Part shown: positions 6,785-13,178 of the stretch, piece by piece
How the letters are laid out: the number at the start of each line of letters is the position of its first letter
Position numbering within the stretch: the first letter of the stretch is position 1
Made by a program: the position numbers and the translations under genes
The notes under the pieces: model-generated
The model's input: the letters and a program-made list of their open reading frames with translations, nothing else
What the model was told of the DNA's origin: nothing
Database searches by the model: none
NCBI GenBank assembly: GCA_964433875.1
Contig: CAYSSO010000037.1
Location: forward strand, 1-14,712
From: Athalassotoga sp964433875
GTDB taxonomy: Bacteria; Thermotogota; Thermotogae; Mesoaciditogales; Mesoaciditogaceae
DNA: 14,712 nucleotides
Direction: 5' to 3'

Positions 6785-6798
6785 AATTAATTTACTTT

Positions 6799-6828
6799 AT
6801 GATACCATACAAAGGTTATTTTTGTCAA
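6799..6828 (-). promoter_or_regulatory. Promoter of glnA
   Basis: A perfect -35 TTGACA (6828-6823), an 18-bp spacer and -10 TATCAT (6804-6799, five of six) preceded by TGG as a partial extended -10. The predicted start near 6792 gives a leader of about 170 nt, unusually long for this compact genome. Confidence 0.8.
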
Positions 6829-6868
6829 TTTTTGTGATTTAAGGTTGATTAAATTCAATTTTTGAGAT
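6825..6868. repeat. Direct repeat pair between the glnA and yggS promoters
   Basis: TCAATTTTTGTGAT (6825-6838) and TCAATTTTTGAGAT (6855-6868) match at 13 of 14 positions and are spaced exactly 30 bp, about three helical turns. The left copy overlaps the glnA -35 box and the right copy lies in the spacer of the yggS promoter. They may be binding sites for one regulator acting on both genes; the T-rich composition makes a chance match possible. Confidence 0.4.
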
Positions 6869-6873
6869 ATACT
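6845..6873 (+). promoter_or_regulatory. Promoter of the yggS-dnaA-trmB cluster
   Basis: TTGATT (6845-6850), a 17-bp spacer and TATACT (6868-6873, five of six). The -10 and the following bases, TATACTTAATTC (6868-6879), recur exactly in front of dnaA, which supports a functional promoter element. An alternative reading is TTGAGA (6862-6867), 17 bp, AATTAT (6885-6890). The start is expected near 6880, giving a leader of about 97 nt. Confidence 0.6.
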
Positions 6874-6900
6874 TAATTCGGTAAAATTATTTATTGATGA

Positions 6901-6976
6901 AATGCCTCAAGGCATTCTTTGTGTCTGCACGAGAGCAAATACCGGGTGGGGCACCTGTCGGAACGAGGTGTTTTAG
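6901..6976 (+). promoter_or_regulatory. Structured, GC-rich leader of yggS with a sequestered ribosome binding site
   Basis: The leader first forms AATGCC-TCAA-GGCATT (6901-6916), a 6-bp hairpin. Downstream, CACCT (6952-6956) can pair with AGGTG (6966-6970), which is most of the yggS ribosome binding site GAGGTG (6965-6970), with two more pairs closing a GAA loop. The same CACCTG can instead pair with CGGGTG (6943-6948), which would free the site. This resembles a translational on/off switch. I could not match it to a known riboswitch class. Confidence 0.45.
6902..6976 (+). CDS. Possible 24-codon Cys-containing upstream ORF before yggS
   Basis: ATG 6902 opens a frame that ends with TAG immediately before the yggS ATG (TAGATG). 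The peptide has a CVCT stretch and ends in NTGWGTCRNEVF, with three Cys. A second frame (ATG 6897) ends in a TGA overlapping the yggS start as ATGA. Neither has a ribosome binding site. Translation of either would unfold the hairpin hiding the yggS site, so coupling is possible. The bases may equally be conserved as RNA structure only; I do not assign a function. Confidence 0.25.
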   Translation: MPQGILCVCTRANTGWGTCRNEVF

Positions 6977-7639
6977 ATGAGCATAAGCGAAAATGTCAGG
7001 ATCATACTTTCCCAACTGCCGGAGGGGGTTAACCTCGAAATAGCTGCAAAATCGAGAGAAGCCTGGGAGATAGAAGAGGCAATTAAGGCCGGGGCACGAA
7101 TCGTCGGAGAAAATTATGTTCAGGAAGCAGAAAAGGTCATTTCAATGGTAAAAAGCCCGGCAGAATGGCATTTCATAGGATCTGTTCAAGAAAACAAAAT
7201 AAATAAGATGATACGTCTTTTTGATATGATAGAAACTATAGGATCCGTTGAAATGGCAAAAATCCTCGATAAAAAATGTCAGATTTATAATAAGAAGATT
7301 AATATTCTTATAGAGGTTAACAGCGGAAGGGAGCCCCAAAAATCGGGTGCTATGCCAGAAGATGTAGAAGAGATCGTCAAAGAGATATCAAAACTTTCAA
7401 ACGTCAAGATCATGGGTCTTATGACAATGGGGCCTGCTGTGGAAGCCGAGAAATTAAGACCTTATTTCAGACTCACAAAGGAACTTTTCGATCACATAAG
7501 GGATCAAAAGATAGAAAATGTTGAAATGAAAATTCTTTCCATGGGCATGTCAGATTCTTACATTGTGGCGATAGAGGAAGGATCAAACCTTGTAAGAATT
7601 GGCACCAAGATCTTTGGCCCAAGAGTTTACAAAAGGTAA
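6977..7639 (+). CDS. yggS: YggS/PLPBP-family pyridoxal phosphate homeostasis protein
   Basis: A 220-residue cytoplasmic protein of the YggS/PROSC family, a PLP-binding TIM barrel without known catalysis that buffers pyridoxal phosphate. Family landmarks: the PLP lysine in IAAKSRE (Lys25), GENYVQE (44-50), EWHFIGSVQENK (63-74), the GLMTMGP strand (147-153), LSMGMSDSY (187-195) and the phosphate-binding VRIGTKIFG (206-214). The N-terminus is a little short compared with E. coli YggS. ATG follows GAGGTG by six bases. It is the first gene of the plus-strand cluster and lies divergent from glnA. Its leader can hide the ribosome binding site. There is no obvious functional link to the exporter or dnaA downstream. 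Confidence 0.95.
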   Translation: MSISENVRIILSQLPEGVNLEIAAKSREAWEIEEAIKAGARIVGENYVQEAEKVISMVKSPAEWHFIGSVQENKINKMIRLFDMIETIGSVEMAKILDKKCQIYNKKINILIEVNSGREPQKSGAMPEDVEEIVKEISKLSNVKIMGLMTMGPAVEAEKLRPYFRLTKELFDHIRDQKIENVEMKILSMGMSDSYIVAIEEGSNLVRIGTKIFGPRVYKR

Positions 7640-7644
7640 AGATC

Positions 7645-8121
7645 ATGTGGATGATTATTTCCGATTCTCACGACAACATGGAAAAAATACAAAAAGCCGT
7701 TGAGATCGCCAGAAAAAGTGATGTAACAAGGGTGATCCATCTCGGAGACTTTGTCTCTCCATTTGCAATTCTGCCATTTTTGAATGAAAGTTGGGAATTC
7801 AACGGGATCTTTGGAAACAATGACGGAGAAAAACTCTTTCTTCAAAAGCGATCGAATGGAAGGATAAAAAATTCTCCGAACTGGCTAAATGTCGAAGGAA
7901 AGAAAATTTATCTCATGCATGAGCCGAGATCTCTTTATCCGGCGATAAGATCCGGTCTATACGATCTCGTACTCTTTGGCCATACTCACAGATTAATCTT
8001 AAAAAAATACGGAAAAACGATCGTTATAAATCCTGGAGAAAGTTGTGGTTATCTCACGGGAAGGGCTACGTGCGTGCTTTTCAACCCTTCAAATTTGGAA
8101 AGTAAAGTGATCGAACTTTGA
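7645..8121 (+). CDS. YfcE/MJ0936-type metal-dependent phosphodiesterase
   Basis: A 158-residue calcineurin-like phosphoesterase of the small YfcE/MJ0936 family, which hydrolyses phosphodiester bonds using two metal ions; the natural substrate is generally unknown. All metal-binding motifs are visible: SDSHD (Asp7, His9), LGD (Asp35), GNND (57-60), MHE (His92) and GHTHR (His113, His115). ATG 7645 is chosen because AAAAGG, ending yggS, lies eight bases upstream; ATG 7651 would also be possible. The gap to yggS is five bases, and the stop overlaps the next start as TTGA, so the genes are surely cotranscribed. Confidence 0.92.
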   Translation: MWMIISDSHDNMEKIQKAVEIARKSDVTRVIHLGDFVSPFAILPFLNESWEFNGIFGNNDGEKLFLQKRSNGRIKNSPNWLNVEGKKIYLMHEPRSLYPAIRSGLYDLVLFGHTHRLILKKYGKTIVINPGESCGYLTGRATCVLFNPSNLESKVIEL

Positions 8122-9833
8122 TAATTGAATTTTTCAAAAAAAGATGGAAATATTACCTCACAGGCGTGCTTTTCCTTGTTCTAATAGACTATCTTCAAAT
8201 ACTTGTGCCCAAATATATAGGCGATGTGGTAAATCTTGTCGTAAAGCCTCCAGTCGATCTCTCGATCATATTTAGATACGTGATTTTGATAGTGCTTATC
8301 GCTGGTGGTGTAGTGATCGGGAGATTTATATGGAGAATGTTTATAGTCGGCAGCGCAAGGAAGTTTCAGGCGTACGCACAGCAAAGATTATTTGACAAAT
8401 TTTTGAGATTCCCTATTTCCTTTTTTGATTCTACAAGTGTGGGCAATCTCATGGCTTATTACACGAATGATGTGCAGGCTGTCAGCCAGATGTTAAGCCA
8501 GGGTGTCATAATGACCGTTGACGCGATAGCGATGACTGCCTTTGTCTTTGGTGGCATGCTAATGGTTGTAGATATCAGACTTGTTCTTATCTCTTTGATC
8601 CCTTTGCCTTTCGTGGCGCTTTCGTCATGGTATTTTGGAGGAAAAATTCATCAAAGATTTAAAAAGGTCCAGAGTGATTTTTCTTTTATAAGCGAAAGGG
8701 CTCAGGAAAGTTTTTCGAATATAAAGACGATAAAATCTTACGGGGTTGAAAAGGAATTCAACGATCTTTTCAAGGAAACGTGCGATAAATTTGCCGATGA
8801 CAATTTCATCCTTTTAAGGATTTCGGCCGTTTATGGCCCTTTGATAAGTTTCCTTGCCGCCCTTACAATGGCAATAGCCATCTTTCTCGGAGGCCAAATG
8901 GTTATAAGCGGTTCTGTAAATATTGGTGATTTTGTCGCTTTCATAAGTTATCTCGGAATGCTTACATGGCCATTCGTTGCCATTGGCCAGGTCATAAATG
9001 TTGTCCAGATGGGAAGGGCATCTCAGGAAAGGATCAATTCCCTCATGAACAATCCGGAAAGAGACGATAGCGGTTTAAATTTTCCTGGAAAGTTTCAGAG
9101 TCTCGAGATAAAAAACCTCGATTTTTCTTACAATGAAAAGAATGTCATTAAAAATTTCAACATGAAAATTCAAGCAGGTCAAAAGGCTGCTATAATAGGA
9201 AAAATAGGTTCAGGCAAATCAACGATCGCGAAACTGATGACAAAACTTTACAGCGTGGAAGATGGAAAAATATTTTACAATGGAGTGGACATAAACAGGA
9301 TCAGTGCAAAATCACTCAGAGACAATGTTTTGCTTGTTCCTCAGGAATCATTTCTTTTCAGCACGAAGATTTCTCAAAATATAGCCTTTGGTCTTAAAGA
9401 ATTTTCCGACAACGAGGTTGAAGACGCGTCAAAAGTAGCCCATTTTCATGAAGAAGTTGTTAAGTTCGAAAATAAATACGACACTCTTGTAGGAGAGAGA
9501 GGTGTAACACTTTCCGGAGGTCAAAGACAGCGCCTTAGTTTGTCGAGGGGAATTTTTAAAGATGCCCAGGTTATAATCTTAGATGATGTACTATCGGCCG
9601 TAGACTCCCAAACTGCAACCATGATCCTTGAAGATATCGAAAAAGAGTTTAAAGGTATGACAACTATCGTGATAACTCACAACATCGCATCGATAAAGAA
9701 CAGCGATATAATATTTGTTATAGATAACGGAAGGGTAGTCGAATCGGGCAATCACGATGAACTTATGAAACTCAACGGACTGTACCACAGACTGTTCATG
9801 ATCCAGCAGATAGAAAGAGAAATTGGAAAGTAG
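8118..9833 (+). CDS. ABC exporter subunit with degenerate Walker B (TM287-like)
   Basis: A fused membrane/ATPase half-exporter of 571 residues: six-helix transmembrane domain (about 10-310) and a nucleotide-binding domain (about 325-571) with Walker A GKIGSGKS (361-368), Q-loop Gln409, signature LSGGQ (465-469), Walker B IILDD (486-490) and switch His521. The residue after the Walker B Asp, normally the catalytic Glu, is Asp490, as in the degenerate-site subunit of heterodimeric exporters (TM287, BmrC). The signature is canonical. The partner is predicted to be the gene after dnaA, which has the reverse pattern. The TTG start overlaps the previous stop (TTGA); AGTGATC upstream can pair with the 16S 3' end. 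Substrate unknown, probably lipids or drug-like compounds. Confidence 0.93.
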   Translation: MIIEFFKKRWKYYLTGVLFLVLIDYLQILVPKYIGDVVNLVVKPPVDLSIIFRYVILIVLIAGGVVIGRFIWRMFIVGSARKFQAYAQQRLFDKFLRFPISFFDSTSVGNLMAYYTNDVQAVSQMLSQGVIMTVDAIAMTAFVFGGMLMVVDIRLVLISLIPLPFVALSSWYFGGKIHQRFKKVQSDFSFISERAQESFSNIKTIKSYGVEKEFNDLFKETCDKFADDNFILLRISAVYGPLISFLAALTMAIAIFLGGQMVISGSVNIGDFVAFISYLGMLTWPFVAIGQVINVVQMGRASQERINSLMNNPERDDSGLNFPGKFQSLEIKNLDFSYNEKNVIKNFNMKIQAGQKAAIIGKIGSGKSTIAKLMTKLYSVEDGKIFYNGVDINRISAKSLRDNVLLVPQESFLFSTKISQNIAFGLKEFSDNEVEDASKVAHFHEEVVKFENKYDTLVGERGVTLSGGQRQRLSLSRGIFKDAQVIILDDVLSAVDSQTATMILEDIEKEFKGMTTIVITHNIASIKNSDIIFVIDNGRVVESGNHDELMKLNGLYHRLFMIQQIEREIGK

Positions 9834-9853
9834 GCAATCATTTTTTCTATACT
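9823..9853 (+). promoter_or_regulatory. Possible internal promoter of dnaA
   Basis: TATACT (9848-9853), within TATACTTAATTC identical to the yggS promoter, lies just before dnaA. The best -35 candidate, TTGGAA (9823-9828), is at a long 19-bp spacing. A start near 9860 would give a 20-nt leader holding the ribosome binding site. dnaA may thus have its own promoter inside the operon. Confidence 0.45.
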
Positions 9854-9880
9854 TAATTCACGATGATGTCGAGGGGTTAT

Positions 9881-11221
9881 ATGGACATAAAAGAAGAGAT
9901 AATAAATGTTTTAAAATCAAAGATATCGAGAAAAATATGGGAAATGTGGTTTAGCACCTTTAGAGTCGAATCTGTAAAAGATGATCTTATAACCTTTAGC
10001 GTTGGAAATTTATTCATAAAAGATTGGATAAGCCAGCGATATGCCCGCCAATTTTCCGAATCTATAAAAGAGGTCATCGGGCGAGACGTACCGTATCAGA
10101 TAAAGGACGAAGTTATTGAGGATTCCCAGACAAAGCAAAATATACCGCTTGTCAGAAAAAGACCTTTGCTTCTTAGCGAATTCAATAAAGAGTACACATT
10201 TGAAAGTTTTGTAGTTGGTCCTTTCAATGAAGAAGGGTATGACGGTGCCATAGAAGTTGCAAAAAATCCTGGCAAGATGAATCCATTCTTTCTTTACGGA
10301 GGCGTTGGACTTGGCAAGACACATTTGCTGAACGCAATAGGAAATTATTTGCTTGAAAATGAACCGGATCTACACGTTATGTACATGACTGCCGAGAAGT
10401 TCATGAATGATCTTGTCGTATCGATCAAAAACGGGTCTACAATAGACTTTAGAAAGAATTTGAGAGAGAAATTAGATGTTTTGATGATAGATGATATTCA
10501 AATACTCGAAGGAAAAGAAGGCATTCAATCTGAACTATTTCACACTTTGAATCATTTCATAGACAATCAAAGGCAGATAATCCTTTGCAGCGATAGAACA
10601 CCGGTTCAACTGTCACAGTTTCAACCTCGTCTCGTCTCAAGATTACAAATGGGTCTTATGGTAAAGATAGATAATCCAGACCTCAAAACCAAGTTAGAGA
10701 TTGCAAAAGCTTTCACCGCCAGAAATTCAATACCTCTTGACGATCAAATGTTAAAAGAGATAGTAAACGCATCGGACAACATAAGAACGCTCAAGGGTAT
10801 CATAAACAAAATAGCATTCAAAAGTTCAAAAAATGCCGTTAACGAATCGGAAATATCCAAAATAGTAAAAGAAATAGCCGGCGTCCAGATAAAGGACTTT
10901 AAAGGAGAAAAGGCCATCGAGAAGGAGATATTTTTCAACGCGCTTTCTATGATCTTTGATATAAGACCGGCCGAAATAGATGCAAAATTGAGAACTGCGA
11001 AGTTATCAAATGCAAGACAAATAGGGATGTTTTTTGCAAGAAAGTACCTCGGCAAAACCTTTGCGGAGATAGGAGAATGGTTTGGACGGGATCATTCTTC
11101 CGTGGTATATGCCTGCAAAAAAGTTGAAGAATCGGTAAGACTTGACAATGCCATGGTCAAGAAAGTGATATTACAGCTTCAAGAAATTTTGAAAATCAAC
11201 ACAAAAGAATCCGCGATGTGA
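9881..11221 (+). CDS. dnaA: Chromosomal replication initiator DnaA
   Basis: DnaA-ATP binds origin boxes and melts the origin. The 446 residues show domain I (1 to about 80), a very short linker, AAA+ domain III with Walker A GGVGLGKT (140-147), Walker B LMIDDIQ (201-207), sensor 1 near CSDRTP (236-241), the Arg-finger motif RLVSRL (250-255), sensor 2 RTLKG (302-306), and the DNA-binding domain IV with LSNARQIGMFFARKY and RDHSSVVYA (403-411). I place the start at ATG 9881, four bases after GAGGGG; the upstream ATGs at 9863 and 9866 have no ribosome binding site. dnaN, rpmH and other usual neighbours are absent, and I see no cluster of DnaA boxes, so this is not evidently the origin. The gene lies between two ABC exporter genes, ten bases before the second. 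Confidence 0.97.
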   Translation: MDIKEEIINVLKSKISRKIWEMWFSTFRVESVKDDLITFSVGNLFIKDWISQRYARQFSESIKEVIGRDVPYQIKDEVIEDSQTKQNIPLVRKRPLLLSEFNKEYTFESFVVGPFNEEGYDGAIEVAKNPGKMNPFFLYGGVGLGKTHLLNAIGNYLLENEPDLHVMYMTAEKFMNDLVVSIKNGSTIDFRKNLREKLDVLMIDDIQILEGKEGIQSELFHTLNHFIDNQRQIILCSDRTPVQLSQFQPRLVSRLQMGLMVKIDNPDLKTKLEIAKAFTARNSIPLDDQMLKEIVNASDNIRTLKGIINKIAFKSSKNAVNESEISKIVKEIAGVQIKDFKGEKAIEKEIFFNALSMIFDIRPAEIDAKLRTAKLSNARQIGMFFARKYLGKTFAEIGEWFGRDHSSVVYACKKVEESVRLDNAMVKKVILQLQEILKINTKESAM

Positions 11222-11231
11222 AAGGAACAAG

Positions 11232-13178
11232 ATGCCTCAAAATTACGAGCAGGAAGAGTACAAATTACCTTTTTGGGATAGTTTAAAACTTTCATTCTGG
11301 GTCTTTAAATACATAAAACCATACTGGAAGATGATGACTCTCTCAATAATTTTGATGATCTTAATAAGTTTGATAGGGTTGCTTCCAACTATCCTCACAA
11401 GCAATGCGATAAATCTCTATCTCAATCCTTCCAATTACACATTGTCTAACAAGCCGTCCTACAGTTCAATAGAGATAGACGGAAAATATTTCATTCCATC
11501 TCCAGGTGGAGAGTACATGGTCCAGAAAGAGGGCCCAAATTACGTTTTCAAGGGTAACGGTCAAAGTTACGAAATAAGCGGATCTGAGTACAACAAAATA
11601 AGATTTAACGGAATTACGCTCATCGCCTTTGAGATATTTCTAATATACCTTGTTTCTTTTGTGCTCTCATACATTCAAAACTATACCTCTCAAAGCGTTG
11701 GAATAAGGGCGGTAAATGACGTAAGAAACCACTTATTTGTCCATCTTGTAAATCAGCCCATGAGATTTTTCGATACCAACATAAGCGGGAGGCTTGTAAC
11801 TCGCGTCACAAATGACGTTCAAAATTTGAACAACATGTTCTCAACGATGATCTCGTCCATTTTTAAAGATGCTGTCCTTATAGCCGGCATACTTTACGTT
11901 TTGTACATCATAAACGTCAAATTGTTTCTCATCACAATTCCAATCTTTTTAGCCGTGGCATTTATAACCTCTGTCTTTAGAACCTTCTCAAGAAGGACTT
12001 ACAGGACTGTCAGGGCAAAACTCGCCGCCATAAATGGCTTTCTTGCAGAGCATCTCAGCGGTATGATCGTTACGTTACTTTTCAACAGAGAAAAGGAAAA
12101 ATCAGATGAATTTTCAGTTATAAACAACGAATATTACGTTGCCGCCATGAAGCAGTTACTCGTTTTTGCCATCTTTAGACCTTTGATAGATTTCTTAAGA
12201 TATCTTGGTACGGCGCTTGTCATATGGTTTGGCATTCAATCGATAATCCATGGTCAACTCGAGATTGGTACTTTGTACGCCTTCATAAGTTATATAGGCA
12301 TGGCCTTTACACCAATAAATGATCTTGCAGAAAATTTTTCGAATATTCAATCTGCAATGGTTTCAATAGAGAGAATAAGGGCACTTTTGAACCTTCCGTC
12401 TCCGGCCTATCCGAGATCAAACGCGAAGATCAGAGATGGAAAGATAGAAGTAAAAAATTTGTGGTTTGGATATTCCGAAGACAGCATAATACTGAAGGAT
12501 ATCTCCTTTACCGTAGAAGATGGAGGTAAACTTGCAATTGTTGGTCATACCGGCGCCGGCAAATCGACGATCTCATCGATTTTGACGGCCCTTTATCCGT
12601 ATTCCAAAGGAAGCGTAAAGATCGGTGGTGTAGAAGTAAGAGAATGCCCGATAGAGGAATTACGAAGCAAGGTAAATATCGTGATTCAAGAGGTAATGCT
12701 CTTTTCGGGAACCGTTTTAGACAACATAACGCTTTTCGATAAAAGGGTAACGCGCGAAATGGTCGAAAAAGCAATAAAGAATTTGGAGATAGAAAGGTTC
12801 ATTTCATCGCTTCCTCACGGTCTCGACACACAGGTTCACGAAGGCGGTACAAATCTTTCAATGGGTCAGAGGCAGCTCATTTCAATGATAAGGGCCTTTG
12901 TAAGGCAGCCAAAAGTTGTTATAATGGATGAGGCAACAAGCAATGTAGACGTCGAAACGGAAGCGCTTATTCAAAAAGCAAGCGAGAGGTTGACCGCTGG
13001 AAGGACGACTATAATCATAGCGCACAGATTATCGACTGTGAGAAATGTCGAAAGAATAATCGTCATAGATGACGGTAAAATAATAGAAGAAGGGAATCAC
13101 GAAAAATTAATGAAAGAAAATGGGCTCTATGCAAAATTATACAAACTTCAAAGTTTCGAAGAGTATAAGGTCTCTTAA
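11232..13178 (+). CDS. ABC exporter subunit with canonical Walker B and altered signature (TM288-like)
   Basis: A 648-residue half-exporter: transmembrane domain (about 30-380) and nucleotide-binding domain with Walker A GHTGAGKS (438-445), Q-loop Gln486, Walker B VVIMDEATS with catalytic Glu567, and switch His598. The signature is LSMGQ (542-546) instead of LSGGQ. This complements the first exporter gene, which has LSGGQ but an Asp in place of Glu: together they would form one degenerate and one active ATP site. A polar insertion of about 60 residues (62-122) lies between transmembrane helices 1 and 2, on the outer face, reminiscent of the extracellular domain of BmrD. ATG follows AAAGGA by five bases. 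The 3' end overlaps the likely trmB start. Confidence 0.93.
   Translation: MPQNYEQEEYKLPFWDSLKLSFWVFKYIKPYWKMMTLSIILMILISLIGLLPTILTSNAINLYLNPSNYTLSNKPSYSSIEIDGKYFIPSPGGEYMVQKEGPNYVFKGNGQSYEISGSEYNKIRFNGITLIAFEIFLIYLVSFVLSYIQNYTSQSVGIRAVNDVRNHLFVHLVNQPMRFFDTNISGRLVTRVTNDVQNLNNMFSTMISSIFKDAVLIAGILYVLYIINVKLFLITIPIFLAVAFITSVFRTFSRRTYRTVRAKLAAINGFLAEHLSGMIVTLLFNREKEKSDEFSVINNEYYVAAMKQLLVFAIFRPLIDFLRYLGTALVIWFGIQSIIHGQLEIGTLYAFISYIGMAFTPINDLAENFSNIQSAMVSIERIRALLNLPSPAYPRSNAKIRDGKIEVKNLWFGYSEDSIILKDISFTVEDGGKLAIVGHTGAGKSTISSILTALYPYSKGSVKIGGVEVRECPIEELRSKVNIVIQEVMLFSGTVLDNITLFDKRVTREMVEKAIKNLEIERFISSLPHGLDTQVHEGGTNLSMGQRQLISMIRAFVRQPKVVIMDEATSNVDVETEALIQKASERLTAGRTTIIIAHRLSTVRNVERIIVIDDGKIIEEGNHEKLMKENGLYAKLYKLQSFEEYKVS

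Noticed and set aside
6623..6792. T-box or the cyanobacterial glnA (glutamine) riboswitch
   Set aside because: No T-box AGGGUGGNACCGCG sequence and no match to the glutamine riboswitch core as I know it; the leader-peptide arrangement explains the structure better.
6654..6842. 62-codon plus-strand frame opposite the glnA leader
   Set aside because: It has no ribosome binding site, and its codons are explained by the glnA promoter, leader peptide and hairpins on the other strand.
9834..9880. Chromosome origin next to dnaA
   Set aside because: The gap is under 50 bases, has no DnaA-box cluster or AT-rich unwinding tract, and dnaN is absent. The AAACCTTACC at the window start is only a loose resemblance to the Thermotoga DnaA box and stands alone.
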